From NCBI GenBank assembly GCA_017533795.1, contig JAFWIH010000008.1, positions 1 through 64,000 on the forward strand: a DNA stretch of 64,000 nt. Reading direction: 5' to 3'. A program made the position numbers and the translations under genes. Source of the stretch: Clostridia bacterium (lineage in GTDB: Bacteria > Bacillota > Clostridia > TANB77 > CAG-508). Position 1 is the first letter of the stretch. Every line of letters begins with the position of its first letter. Of this stretch, positions 1 through 7,946 are shown piece by piece. The notes under the pieces are model-generated. The model was not told the origin of the DNA, made no database searches, and saw only the letters and a program-made list of their open reading frames with translations.

Positions 1-180
1 CAGGTTGCTTACGTATTACTCACCAGTCCGCCACTAAAGCCATTGTTATAAATCTTCATCAAGTCCCCTTGAACAAGTTCAACGTTCATATCAAAATCAG
101 TATAACGACTTCCGTTCGACTTGCATGTCTTATGTGCGCCGCCAGCGTGTATCCTGAGCCAGGATCAAACTCTCATTTTA
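1..180 (-). rRNA. rrs: 16S ribosomal RNA, 5' end only
   Basis: The reverse complement contains the universal bacterial 16S start, including AGAGTTTGATCCTGGCTCAG and the GCGGCG...ACATGCAAGTCGA block. Counting AGAGTTTGATC as E. coli position 8 puts the 5' end near position 180. The gene runs leftward off the window edge, so only its first ~180 nucleotides are present. The two promoters to its right (high-coordinate side) fit an rrn operon start. Confidence 0.97.
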
Positions 181-394
181 TGGTATCTATAGTCTTAAAA
201 TATAAATCTAAATTTAAAGTTTTATCAAGCTCTTTTAAACTTCTTCCTTTTTTATTGGCTAAAAAACTTTTAAAAATAATTCTTACTTCGGTTTCTACTC
301 TTTCGAGCTTTAACCGCTTAAGGTTATTTCTCAAAGGATTTATTGTTTACTTTTCAATGTACTTTATGTTACGTTCTCTGCAGAACGCTCACTT

Positions 395-423
395 AGTATA
401 CAATGTTTTTTTTACATTGTCAA
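395..423 (-). promoter_or_regulatory. rrn promoter P1 (proximal), sigma-A type
   Basis: On the minus strand the -35 box is TTGACA (423-418) and the -10 box TATACT (400-395), separated by exactly 17 bp. Transcription would start near 388, about 200 nt before the mature 16S end, as is usual for rrn leaders. Confidence 0.8.
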
Positions 424-569
424 CACCTTTTTTAAAAATTTTTTTAGAAATTTTTGGGTAAAAAATAAAATTAGTAATTTGACGTTTAATTCTATCCAGC
501 ATTTAAAAATTTATTACTAATTTCATAAATATTTTTTCCTCAGTGTTTGTCCTTACTAAGTACATTCAT

Positions 570-598
570 ATAATATCATATTCAACCTATTATGTCAA
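570..598 (-). promoter_or_regulatory. rrn promoter P2 (distal), sigma-A type
   Basis: A second TTGACA (598-593) is followed after 17 bp by TATTAT (575-570). Tandem promoters are typical of Firmicute rRNA operons. This one lies between the rrn operon and the stop of the PRC-barrel gene upstream. Confidence 0.65.
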
Positions 599-646
599 TA
601 TATTTTTAAAGAATTTTTTATATTTTTTTACTACTTAATAGACACC

Positions 647-883
647 TTATATTTCAACAAGTATAAGGTCATCTCCAATACATTTTATGTTCTGCCATGG
701 AATAACAATATCATTACTATTAGAAAACATACTAAGTAATTTATTGTTTCCTCCTGGTACTATTATAGATGTAATTATTCCGCTTTCTAAATCAGCACAA
801 ACATCTTGAACAAACCCTAGTCTTTTGCCATCAGTTATATTTACTACTTCTTTATGTTTAAAGTCTAATCCTTTATCTCCCAT
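647..883 (-). CDS. YlmC/YmxH-family PRC-barrel protein
   Basis: A 78-residue protein with one PRC-barrel domain: a beta-rich core with the pattern KHKEVVNI..GKRLGFVQDV.AD followed by IPW..IK.IGDDLILVE. Relatives (B. subtilis YlmC and YmxH) are small proteins of unclear biochemical role kept in spore formers. The start is the ATG at 883 because a strong ribosome site (GGGGAGG) sits six bases before it; an upstream TTG would place that site inside the coding region. The gene is followed by the rrn operon on the same strand. It could equally be called a hypothetical PRC-barrel protein. Confidence 0.85.
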   Translation of the reverse strand: MGDKGLDFKHKEVVNITDGKRLGFVQDVCADLESGIITSIIVPGGNNKLLSMFSNSNDIVIPWQNIKCIGDDLILVEI

Positions 884-953
884 AAAAAACCTCCCCAAAG
901 CTTACCACTATATATAGTATGTTTTTGTGGAGGTTTTAATGCTATTTTTTATA

Positions 954-1217
954 TTATTTATTATTATCTCTATTTTTTTCTAGCCATTTTTTTGCATAAG
1001 AACATGTTGCTTGAACTGTACCATTTCTAGCTTTTATTTCATTTACTGCTTCTTGAACTAATTTTGATGCAATGCCTTTGCCTCTTAAAGATTCATCTAC
1101 AAAAGTATGATAAATATTAAATATACCTTTTTCTATTTCTTCAAACTCAATTTCTGCAATAATCTTTGCATTTTCATCTTCTAAAAATATTCTATTTTTT
1201 TCTTTTATAAAATCCAT
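954..1217 (-). CDS. Small GNAT-family N-acetyltransferase
   Basis: An 87-residue minimal GCN5-related acetyltransferase of the YidJ/YjdJ type. It has the acidic beta strand pair (AEIEFEEIEKGIFNIYHTFVDE), then the acetyl-CoA pyrophosphate loop LRGKGIASKLV and the C-terminal CSYAKKWLEKN motif typical of this short subfamily. The substrate is unknown. It lies 9 bp downstream of apt on the same strand, so the two are probably cotranscribed. A ribosome site (AGGAG) precedes the ATG. Confidence 0.88.
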   Translation of the reverse strand: MDFIKEKNRIFLEDENAKIIAEIEFEEIEKGIFNIYHTFVDESLRGKGIASKLVQEAVNEIKARNGTVQATCSYAKKWLEKNRDNNK

Positions 1218-1226
1218 ATTTTAATA

Positions 1227-1766
1227 CTACTCCTCATTAACATCAATCAAAGAAAACATTTCTTTATTGTTATTTAGTTCTACAATATTCATAACAACGC
1301 CTTCTCCAACAACTATACCACTTAAGCTTTCAATTGCTTCTTTAATTGAATTAATAGTGTTACCTGTTGCATAAATATCATCAATAATATAGAATTTTTT
1401 ATTCTTATATTCTTCATTTACTAATTTGGGTAATTCCAATATATCTTTTCCATATTCTTTTTCATACTCAAATTGTTTTTGTACTGTAGTTGGTGGTAAT
1501 TTTCCTTTTTTTCTTACTGGAATACATCCAATATTTAATTTGTTGGCAATTGCTGTTCCAAATAGAAACCCTCTTGCTTCTGGTGCAACAATGTAATCTA
1601 TGTTCTTATCTTTTAATTCTTCAACAAATTTTTCTATTATTTCTTTTAATGAATCTTTTTGTAAAATCAATGGCGTAATATCTATAAATTCTATTCCTTT
1701 AATAGGATAGTCTTTTTCCGTTCTTAAACTTAGTTTTGCTTTTAGTTTATTTCTTATAATTTTCAT
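1227..1766 (-). CDS. apt: Adenine phosphoribosyltransferase
   Basis: A 179-residue type I phosphoribosyltransferase that converts adenine and PRPP to AMP in purine salvage. The PRPP-binding loop is visible as FYIIDDIYATGNT (two acidic residues, then the ATG-T phosphate loop), and the family motif PEARGFLFG lies near residue 63. Length matches Apt (170-180). The loop reads YATGNT rather than the usual LATGGT, a mild departure. It sits between cdd and a small acetyltransferase in a nucleotide-salvage run. A xanthine/hypoxanthine-type enzyme is less likely because of the PEARGF motif. Confidence 0.9.
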   Translation of the reverse strand: MKIIRNKLKAKLSLRTEKDYPIKGIEFIDITPLILQKDSLKEIIEKFVEELKDKNIDYIVAPEARGFLFGTAIANKLNIGCIPVRKKGKLPPTTVQKQFEYEKEYGKDILELPKLVNEEYKNKKFYIIDDIYATGNTINSIKEAIESLSGIVVGEGVVMNIVELNNNKEMFSLIDVNEE

Positions 1767-1806
1767 TTATAATCTCCCATTTTTACAATTATCTAATAAA
1801 CTTAAT

Positions 1807-2199
1807 TTATAATTTAAAACTATATGGAAGTAATTCACTTATAGTAAATTCTTTTATACTATTATCTTTGCCTACAATATATATTTTAAAATTTCTATCT
1901 ACAAACTCGCTTATAAACTGTCGGCAATATCCACATGGCATACATTCTTCTATTATTTCCTTTCCCATTGGGCTACCTACAATTGTTATACTTTCAAATT
2001 CTTTTTCTCCTTCAGAAAGTGCCTTAGCAAAAGCTGTACGTTCAGCACATAGTCCCTGTATTCCATGATTTTCGATATTACACCCTAAATATACTTTACC
2101 ACTTTTAGTTCTAAGAGCTGCCCCTACCTGAAAATTGCTATAAGGAGAATAAGCATTTAGTCTAGCATTTTTAGCAAAATTAATATCTTCACTATGCAT
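1807..2199 (-). CDS. cdd: Cytidine deaminase
   Basis: A 130-residue homotetrameric-type cytidine deaminase, converting cytidine or deoxycytidine to uridine. Zinc and catalytic motifs are intact: CAERTA (Cys ligand and the proton-shuttling Glu) near residue 51, and PCGYCRQ (two Cys ligands) near residue 87. The N-terminal YSPYSNFQVGAAL motif is also canonical. The start overlaps the end of the preceding preA-like gene by eight bases, which suggests translational coupling. Ribosome site AGGAGG. Confidence 0.95.
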   Translation of the reverse strand: MHSEDINFAKNARLNAYSPYSNFQVGAALRTKSGKVYLGCNIENHGIQGLCAERTAFAKALSEGEKEFESITIVGSPMGKEIIEECMPCGYCRQFISEFVDRNFKIYIVGKDNSIKEFTISELLPYSFKL

Positions 2200-3652
2200 T
2201 CTTCACACCTCCTATTCTTTTTGAGGCTTTATTAATCGCATTCTGCGGACATACTAGTCTACACAACTGGCATCCAACACATTTTGATCCATCTAAAGTA
2301 GGTTGACGTTTTTCATCAAATTTAATTGCATTATGTCCGCCATCTTTACAAGAAATATAGCATCTGCCACAACCTATACATTTCTCGTAATTAAATTTTG
2401 GAAATTCAATTGTATCTTTCTCTAATTTATCATTATCAATCAAATTGCATTTAGATATTCCTACAAAATCACTAACCTTACTATAATTTTTTTCTTTCAT
2501 AAATATTTTTAGTCCTAGTATTAAATCATCAATTATTCTATATCCATATTCCATAACTGAAGTTGTTACTTGTACATTAGTACAGCCAAGTAGCATAAAT
2601 TCTACAGCATCTTTCCATGAATATATGCCACCCATTCCACTATAACACATATCATTTAAATCTTCACAATTTGCCATTTCAGCAATAAATCTTAATGCTA
2701 TTGGTTTTACAGCTTGACCTGAATATCCACCTAAAGATGACTTACCATTGACTTGTGGTTCTGGTACAAGTGAATCAATATCAACATTTGTTATACTCTT
2801 TATTGTATTAATTGCAGCTATTCCGTTTGCTCCCCCTCTTTTTGCTGAAATAGCAGGAACACGCATATCTGTAATATTTGGTGTCATTTTTGCTAAAACT
2901 GGAATATGAGTACTGTTTCTTACAACTTTTGTATATAATTCTACTGTATTAGGGTCTTGTCCTACATCAGAACCTGTTCCTTCATATTTCATATTTGGGC
3001 AAGAAAAATTAAGTTCTATTAAATCTGCTCCAGCTTTTGTAGCTTCTTCGGCTAAGTATTTCCATTCTTCTTCATTTCTTCCCATTATTGACGCTATTAC
3101 AACTTTGTTAGGGAATTCACTTTTTAGCTTTCGTATCATTTCCATGTTTTCTTCTACTGAATATTCTGATAATTGTTCAATATTTTTAAATCCAATAAAT
3201 GAACCATTCCAGTCTTTTAATGCTGAAAATCTTGGAGATGATTCATGAATAGGCATCAAACAAATAGTTTTAGTAGCGACTCCTGCCCATCCATGTTCAA
3301 AAGCTCTTTTACACATTTCATATCTACTTCCAACAATAGATGATGAAAGTAAAAAAGGATTTTCTAGTTTTACCCCACATATTTCTGTACTTAAATCAAT
3401 ATTATCTATATCTTCTTTATCATCTGTTACATTTATTAGATGTTCAAGTATTTTATCAATATTTACATTTAAAGGACATTCTTCATTACAATCAGTGTTT
3501 TTCTCAAAGCATTTTTTTTCATCACCAATTAATTGACGTGCACCTTTTACATTATCAAATTTTATAGCTCTAATAATTCTTTCTGGAGATATGTTTTTAT
3601 ATATTTTTAAACACGGAGCATCATGACAAAGTACGCATTTGTGAACTTCCAT
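2192..3652 (-). CDS. preA: PreA-like dihydropyrimidine dehydrogenase subunit with ferredoxin domains
   Basis: A 486-residue iron-sulfur flavoprotein. Residues ~1-75 form a Cys-rich N-terminal region (CVLCHDAPC and CNEECP). Residues ~85-390 are a dihydroorotate-dehydrogenase-like TIM barrel with FMN-site features (LIELNFSCPN, AKMTPN, GGIYSW). The C-terminus has two 4Fe-4S clusters (CIGCGRCYISC and CVGCQLCRLVCP). Family members reduce uracil or thymine with NAD(P)H, often with a PreT partner, which is not nearby. Overlap with cdd supports a pyrimidine role. The exact substrate cannot be read from the sequence. Confidence 0.85.
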   Translation of the reverse strand: MEVHKCVLCHDAPCLKIYKNISPERIIRAIKFDNVKGARQLIGDEKKCFEKNTDCNEECPLNVNIDKILEHLINVTDDKEDIDNIDLSTEICGVKLENPFLLSSSIVGSRYEMCKRAFEHGWAGVATKTICLMPIHESSPRFSALKDWNGSFIGFKNIEQLSEYSVEENMEMIRKLKSEFPNKVVIASIMGRNEEEWKYLAEEATKAGADLIELNFSCPNMKYEGTGSDVGQDPNTVELYTKVVRNSTHIPVLAKMTPNITDMRVPAISAKRGGANGIAAINTIKSITNVDIDSLVPEPQVNGKSSLGGYSGQAVKPIALRFIAEMANCEDLNDMCYSGMGGIYSWKDAVEFMLLGCTNVQVTTSVMEYGYRIIDDLILGLKIFMKEKNYSKVSDFVGISKCNLIDNDKLEKDTIEFPKFNYEKCIGCGRCYISCKDGGHNAIKFDEKRQPTLDGSKCVGCQLCRLVCPQNAINKASKRIGGVKNA

Positions 3653-3805
3653 TTTATTCTCCTCCTATTTTATTATTATTAGAATTATATCATCAAATAA
3701 TATTATTATCATTATTTTTATAAAAATTTTCATATTATTTTTCTTTATTTAGAACTTAAAGCATTTAAAACATTTGACCTCTTAAATATGCCATTTATTA
3801 AACAC

Positions 3806-3838
3806 AAAAACAGTGCAGATACTAAAGTATCTGCACTG
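3806..3838 (-). terminator. Strong intrinsic terminator of the small RNA
   Basis: A perfect 12-bp stem (CAGTGCAGATAC pairing with GTATCTGCACTG) with a four-base loop, followed on the minus strand by a run of U. Confidence 0.92.
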
Positions 3839-3986
3839 TGCGAGAGGCACTAAGCAAAGCCCGAACTAAACCGAGTCATCTGCCCTCCTTTTAAATTCAT
3901 AAACGATTTAAAATATTGCTTCTCTAGGTAAAGCCTGACGTAATAATCATACGTCATCCTTTCTACTAAGGTCTTGCCTTACGAAT
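3806..3986 (-). ncRNA. Independent structured small RNA, family not identified
   Basis: A ~180-nt transcription unit lies in the 434-base gap between preA and the 4087 gene. It has its own consensus promoter and a perfect terminator, and no open reading frame with a ribosome site. Internal pairing includes GACGTA...TACGTC around 3935-3955, GAGGGCA...TGCCTC around 3846-3889, and short AAGG/CCTT helices near the 5' end. The middle contains a GGAGGGCAGATGACTCGG block. I do not recognise 6S RNA (the ends do not pair), SRP RNA, tmRNA or RNase P RNA. A raiA-type clostridial RNA is possible but I cannot confirm it. Read-through into preA is also possible. Confidence 0.7.
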
Positions 3987-3992
3987 AGGTAT

Positions 3993-4021
3993 ATTATACA
4001 CTAGTTTTAAGTAAAAGTCAA
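3993..4021 (-). promoter_or_regulatory. Promoter of the small RNA
   Basis: TTGACT (4021-4016), 17 bp, TATAAT (3998-3993) on the minus strand. Close to the sigma-A consensus, suggesting a highly expressed RNA. Confidence 0.85.
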
Positions 4022-4042
4022 TACTTTATGTTAATTTTCTTT

Positions 4043-4076
4043 AAAAAATGGATAGAGAATTTACTCTATCCATTTT
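4043..4076 (-). terminator. Terminator after the 4087-4407 gene
   Basis: Stem AAAATGGATAGAG pairing with CTCTATCCATTTT around a short loop, followed by further U on the minus strand. It lies just beyond the stop of the gene and insulates it from the small RNA. Confidence 0.85.
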
Positions 4077-4086
4077 AGGAAACTTT

Positions 4087-4407
4087 CTACTTCTTCATCA
4101 ACCTCTTAACAGCTGTATCAAAACTGTAATGAGAGTGACTATCCCAGAAGCAATAAGTTATGGCATGCTCCCAAGGAGTCTTAAAATCAAACTCACTCTC
4201 CTTTGAGATCTTGAAGAGTCTAAAGACACCATCACCTTCAGCCATTACCCAAATGATATAGTCCTCCCTCTCTAGCGAAAACCAAACATCTGCAGTATTT
4301 TCGAAGTTGTTTCTTTTCTGAATGTAAATCTTGGTAACCTCATTGAGGAAGTCCAACTTGGTTTCAAAAAGATTAAAGATAATTTCGCCCATAACCTCAA
4401 CTGCCAT
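4087..4407 (-). CDS. Unrecognised 106-residue protein (compositionally distinct cassette)
   Basis: A soluble, acidic and aromatic-rich protein (VWFSLEREDYIIWVMAEGDG, then a C-terminal HSHYSFDTAVKRLMKK). I do not recognise a domain. Codon use is visibly richer in C and G (many GAG, CTC, AAG, ACC) than neighbouring genes such as sigG. It is a single-gene unit: promoter TTGACA-18-TATAAT at 4443-4472, ribosome site GGAGG, and its own terminator at 4043-4076. Placement between sigG and the small RNA says nothing clear about function. The pattern matches other cassettes in this window (5441, 29506, 31468, 31826) and suggests acquired DNA. Confidence 0.75.
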   Translation of the reverse strand: MAVEVMGEIIFNLFETKLDFLNEVTKIYIQKRNNFENTADVWFSLEREDYIIWVMAEGDGVFRLFKISKESEFDFKTPWEHAITYCFWDSHSHYSFDTAVKRLMKK

Positions 4408-4442
4408 TTTTCCTCCATATTTCGGATTTTTCCGTTGACATA

Positions 4443-4472
4443 ATTATATCACGCAATGTAATAAATTGTCAA
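4443..4472 (-). promoter_or_regulatory. Promoter of the 4087-4407 gene
   Basis: TTGACA (4472-4467), 18-bp spacer, TATAAT (4448-4443) on the minus strand. Both hexamers match the consensus exactly. Confidence 0.85.
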
Positions 4473-4506
4473 ATAATTTTTCATTATTCATTTTAATAAG
4501 CATTTT

Positions 4507-5280
4507 TTATTTATACATCCTCTTAATACGGTTTATAGCACTTTTCTCTAGCCTAGAAACTTGTGCCTGAGAAATACCAATCTCTTCTGCAACTTCCATT
4601 TGAGTTCTGCCATCATAAAAGCGCTTTGTAATAATCATTTTCTCTTTATCATTTAATCGCTTCATAGATTGTTCTATAGTCATCTTCTCTGCCCACAACT
4701 CGTCTGTATTTTTTGTATCTTTTACTTGATCCATTATATAAATACTTTCCGCTCCATCATTATATATTGGCTCTTGCAATGATACGGGGTCTTGTATTGC
4801 ATCAAAACTAAACGCAATTTCTTCTCTTGTTACACCTAATTCTTTTGCTATTTGCTCAATTGTTGGTTCTCTGTTATTTTCTTTTGTGTATTTCTCTTTA
4901 AACTGTATTGCTTTATAGGCTAAATCTCTTACAGATCTACTTACTCGTATACTATTATTGTCTCTTAAATATCTTCTAACTTCACCAACTATCATCGGCA
5001 CTGCATATGTTGAAAACTGTACATTTTGTGATAAGTCAAAATTATCCATCGCTTTTATTAAGCCTACACATCCTACTTGAAATAAATCATCTGCGCTTTC
5101 TCCTCTACCATAAAATCTTTGTATTACGCTAAGTACCAATCTTAAATTTCCTTTTATAAATGTATCTCTTGCTTCATTATCTCCTTGCTTTATTCGTATA
5201 AATAATTCATCCTTTTCTTGTTTGGTAAGTAACGGTAATTCTGAAGTATTCACTCCACATATTTCTACCTTGTTTACCAC
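4507..5280 (-). CDS. sigG: RNA polymerase sporulation sigma factor G
   Basis: A 257-residue sigma-70 factor for late forespore gene expression. The N-terminus KVEICGVNTSELPLL is the SigG signature. Region 2 (DDLFQVGCVGLIKAMDNFD, FSTYAVPMIVGEVRRYLRD), region 3 (REPTIEQIAKELGV) and region 4 (MEVAEEIGISQAQVSRLEKSAI) are all intact. The start is a GTG with GGAGG nine bases upstream. The order sigG, sigE, spoIIGA is conserved in spore formers; here a foreign-looking gene separates sigG from sigE. It contains no in-frame CGG codon, unlike sigE. Confidence 0.97.
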   Translation of the reverse strand: MVNKVEICGVNTSELPLLTKQEKDELFIRIKQGDNEARDTFIKGNLRLVLSVIQRFYGRGESADDLFQVGCVGLIKAMDNFDLSQNVQFSTYAVPMIVGEVRRYLRDNNSIRVSRSVRDLAYKAIQFKEKYTKENNREPTIEQIAKELGVTREEIAFSFDAIQDPVSLQEPIYNDGAESIYIMDQVKDTKNTDELWAEKMTIEQSMKRLNDKEKMIITKRFYDGRTQMEVAEEIGISQAQVSRLEKSAINRIKRMYK

Positions 5281-5387
5281 TTAGAAAAACCTCCACCTGA
5301 AAATGTTGTTATTTTTATTATTTCCAAATGAAGTTTTTTTATGCTTTGTTTATTTTTTTAGCTATAATTTAAACAAATTTTACATAA

Positions 5388-5416
5388 GAAAAGGCCACCC
5401 AAAACGCAGGTGACCT
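5388..5416 (-). terminator. Terminator after the 5441-6007 gene
   Basis: Minus-strand stem AGGTCACC pairing with GGTGGCCT (one G-U pair), followed by UUUUCUU. It ends the 5441 cassette before sigG. Confidence 0.75.
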
Positions 5417-5440
5417 ATCCTGGCTAGTTGGGACAGTATT

Positions 5441-6007
5441 TTACCAGTAAGGTTTTGCCCTTTCCTGCAAAATCGCATCGAAGTGCTTCAAAAGTCCCTG
5501 AAGCGCATGTGCTGTCATCTCTCTTGTGAGGAGTTTTAGCAAAACCTGTTGCACTGCACCTGTAGAAAACTCTCCACTAAGTGTAAGTGCTTCCCAGAGT
5601 ATACTTGAGAGTTGGTCATAATCTCTTCCAGTAATGCCACGGAGCTTCATGAAATCATCTGTAGATATAACACAATCCATAAGCTCCTTCACAAACTTTA
5701 TGGATTCTTCCCTTCTCTCTCTCCGAAGCTTCTCATACTTACGTTGACTAGAGAAACCACTAGAGTGCCCACTCTGATTCTCAGATGCCTTTTTGGCCAT
5801 CTCAGAAACAGTTCTGTCATCAACAAGATAGTGCACAACTGCGTATGTAAACGCTCTATTTACTCCACTCTTAGTCAAATCGTGTTTCTCCATTAGGCAT
5901 CCAATAGTATCTGCTGTCCAGGCATACTCCTCTGCTACCTCCTTACAAAAGCTGTTCAGTTCACGCACTGTCTTACTCTTCTGCAGGTCACTAAAGTTCC
6001 TAGCCAT
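5441..6007 (-). CDS. Unrecognised 188-residue protein with an in-frame CGG codon
   Basis: A charged, helical protein without a domain I know (N-terminus MARNFSDLQKSKTVRELNSF; the middle is a highly basic helix; the C-terminus is ERAKPYW). Codon use is more GC-rich than sigE or sigG, and it sits between them, breaking the usual spoIIGA-sigE-sigG order, which suggests insertion. It has its own promoter (6042-6070) and terminator. An in-frame CGG lies at 5723-5725 (EKL-CGG-RERREE). Reading it as Arg keeps 188 residues; a +1 shift there would stop nine codons later at ~116 residues. It is therefore a counter-example to, or a victim of, the CGG shift seen in neighbouring genes. Confidence 0.7.
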   Translation of the reverse strand: MARNFSDLQKSKTVRELNSFCKEVAEEYAWTADTIGCLMEKHDLTKSGVNRAFTYAVVHYLVDDRTVSEMAKKASENQSGHSSGFSSQRKYEKLRRERREESIKFVKELMDCVISTDDFMKLRGITGRDYDQLSSILWEALTLSGEFSTGAVQQVLLKLLTREMTAHALQGLLKHFDAILQERAKPYW

Positions 6008-6041
6008 TTGTACTCCTTCCTCTATCGGAATGACTATTTAT

Positions 6042-6070
6042 ATTATAACATTTTTTTCTTATTATGTCCA
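6042..6070 (-). promoter_or_regulatory. Promoter of the 5441-6007 gene
   Basis: TGGACA (6070-6065), 17 bp, TATAAT (6047-6042) on the minus strand. The -35 box begins three bases after the recoded sigE stop codon. Confidence 0.75.
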
Positions 6071-6072
6071 CC

Positions 6073-6808
6073 TTACCCTGTTTTACTCATTATGTCCTTT
6101 TTCATTTTTCCAATTATCTTTTTTTCTAATCTAGAAATATAACTTTGTGAAATCCCGCAGTTCATCTGCAACCTCTTTTTGGGTTTTTTCATTTCCATTT
6201 ATAAATCCAAATCTCATTTCCATTATGTTCTTTTCACGTGCATTTAATTTTTCTATTGATGCTTTAAGAAGTTTCCTATCTACTTCATCTTCTAATCTTC
6301 TTGATGTTACGTCTGGGTCTGTTCCTAAAATATCTGAAAGAAGTAGCTCATTTCCATCGCTGTCTTTATTAAGTGGTTCATCGATTGAAACTTCCCCTTT
6401 TGTTTTATTATTTCTTCTTAAAAACATCAAAATTTCATTTTCAATACATCTTGATGCATATGTAGCAAGTTTTATATTTTTATCTGCCTTAAAAGTATTT
6501 ACTCCTTTCATCAGTCCAATTGTCCCAATAGAAATTAAATCTTCAATTCCTATACCTGTATTTTCAAATTTTTTTGCTATGTAAACAACAAGTCTTAAAT
6601 TTCGTTCTACAAGTTTCTGTCTTACCTCTAAATTATCTTCTTCGTTGAGTTTATTAATTAATTTTTCTTCTTCTTCTGGTGATAAAGGTGGAGGAAGAGT
6701 CTGACTTCCAGCTATATAAAATATGGGTAAATATTCTAAATCTTCTTTATTTAGGTATTTAGCATATATTGTGTTTATGCTATTTTTCATTAAATCAACT
6801 ATCTTCAT
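6073..6808 (-). CDS. sigE: Sporulation sigma factor E, requires +1 shift at CGG
   Basis: Mother-cell sigma factor. It has a pro-sequence-like N-terminus, region 2 ([47 protein letters not shown]) and the start of region 4 ([19 protein letters not shown]). In the zero frame the protein then runs RDFTKLYF and stops at residue 225. If the C of the in-frame CGG (6157-6155) is skipped, the frame continues [18 protein letters not shown] and stops at 6073, giving 244 residues, close to B. subtilis SigE (239). This restores the helix-turn-helix that reads the -35 element. The CGG is the only one on the coding strand of the gene. Fourteen bases separate it from spoIIGA, whose product activates pro-SigE. 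Confidence 0.93.
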
Positions 6809-6821
6809 ATATAAAGCCTCC

Positions 6822-7710
6822 TTATAATAAGTTCATTCCTACAAGAGCTTTGTATTCTCCTCTTTTAGTTAATGATTTATCATAAATTCCTACAATAACA
6901 TCTTGTTTAATGATTTCTTCATCTTCGCTCTCTATATTAATTTCATCTGCTTTTATACCTAGCAACATTCCGATTCTGTTTACCAAGAGATGAAAATGGA
7001 ATTACCTTTAATTTTGACATATATTGTTCTTTGACATCCTTTGAAATTTTTTCTAACTCACCTCCTAATATGTTTTCTAGATTATTTAAAATCTGATTAG
7101 GCAGTATGTCATATAAAAGACTATGTTCTACAACAACTACAGGTGAATTACTTAGTGGATCTTTTAATAAGTTCCCTGTATCTATCATTGCAACTGTTTT
7201 TATTACTTTCTGATTAAGATTTATTTTTATATTACATAATAAAGATTTTTTTGATAGTTTTGTTTTGATAGTTTTGAAAGACGTACTAATCACCAAGAAT
7301 CCTAAAATTGCTCCCAATAAAGCAACTTTAAATGGATATGTTCCCACATACACACCATTTCTCATAACTATGTCTTGCGGTTTTACAACATATATTAGAA
7401 AAAATGCTGCTCCTCCAAAAACAAAAGACGTCAAATAAAACAGTAGTAGTTGTTTTAACATTTTCTTTACAGTTTGTGGATTAAATGCTATATAGACTAT
7501 AATAATTGATAAAATAATTTTAAGTACTATGTTAGAATATACTTTTAAAACTGATATGTATGTAACTATTGCATATACTGCACCTATTCCGCTTGCGATA
7601 ATTAATCTAATATGTTTTGGTATTATTTTAGCTATAACTGCTGTTCCATATAATATAATATAGTTCATTATTATATTCTCTATAAATACAACATCTAAAT
7701 AAATTGTCAT
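6822..7710 (-). CDS. spoIIGA: Sporulation protease SpoIIGA, requires +1 shift at CGG
   Basis: Membrane-embedded aspartic protease that cleaves pro-SigE. Five hydrophobic helices fill residues ~1-155, followed by the protease domain with the catalytic DTGN (AMIDTGNLL) and [10 protein letters not shown]. In the zero frame it ends early (...[15 protein letters not shown]). Skipping the C of the in-frame CGG at 6972-6970 restores [11 protein letters not shown] and a stop at 6822, for about 295 residues. The recovered stop TAA abuts the sigE ribosome site (TAAGGAGG), as expected for coupled genes. The start is the ATG at 7710 (ribosome site AGGTGG); a GTG three codons upstream is less likely. Confidence 0.93.
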
Positions 7711-7789
7711 AGTTACCACCTGTATTAATTATTATAAAGACTCTTTTTTAAAAAGTCTGTCTAATCTTAGTACCTTGTAAAAAATTATC

Positions 7790-7914
7790 AACCAATGGGG
7801 ACTGGAAAACGGTCAAAGGGCGGTCAAAGGGGACGGAGGATTTTGACAGAAAATCTGTCAAAATCCTCCGTCCCCTTTGACCGCCCTTTGACCGTTTTCC
7901 AGTCCCCATTGGTT
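7790..7914. repeat. Perfect 61-bp inverted repeat, GGGGACG family
   Basis: A perfect palindrome with 61-bp arms and a three-base loop centred at 7852. Each arm carries two GGTCAAA units, the GGGGACGGAGGATTTTGACAG block and an AACCAATGGGGAC end. A closely related ~50-bp-arm element is at 34751-34853, and shorter relatives lie near 8310, 18414, 21794, 24207 and 41196. It lies after the 7947 gene and before spoIIGA; its hairpin could terminate transcription. Confidence 0.95.
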
Positions 7915-7946
7915 GCCCACTTGGTTGAACGCATTTAGTATTTTGG

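Larger units (their letters stand above)
181..646 (-). other. rrn leader and upstream region, no protein gene
   Basis: This 466-base stretch holds the untranslated leader of the rRNA transcript and its promoters. The open frame on the plus strand at 69-461 overlaps the 16S gene and is not coding. The leader contains a short palindrome around 372-388 (GTTCTCTGCAGAACG on the plus strand) and, on the minus strand, an ATCCTTTGAGAA stretch that could be a degenerate boxA antitermination site; that last point is a guess. Beyond the promoters I see only AT-rich DNA. Confidence 0.6.

Noticed and set aside
69..461. Open frame on the plus strand
   Set aside because: It runs antisense through the 16S gene and its leader and has no ribosome site.
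3806..3986. THF riboswitch, suggested by GGAGGGCAGATGACTCGG
   Set aside because: The matching 3' half of the aptamer is missing, and the downstream gene is not a folate gene.
5612..5896. Plus-strand open frame opposite the 5441 gene, and similar frames opposite nearly every real gene
   Set aside because: Antisense shadows in AT-rich DNA without ribosome sites or family features.
6131..7719. sigE and spoIIGA as pseudogenes
   Set aside because: Both are otherwise intact over hundreds of codons and share one type of lesion with four other genes, which is not what decay looks like.
7790..7914. CRISPR-like repeat array
   Set aside because: It is a single perfect palindrome; no spaced direct repeats occur there or elsewhere in the window.
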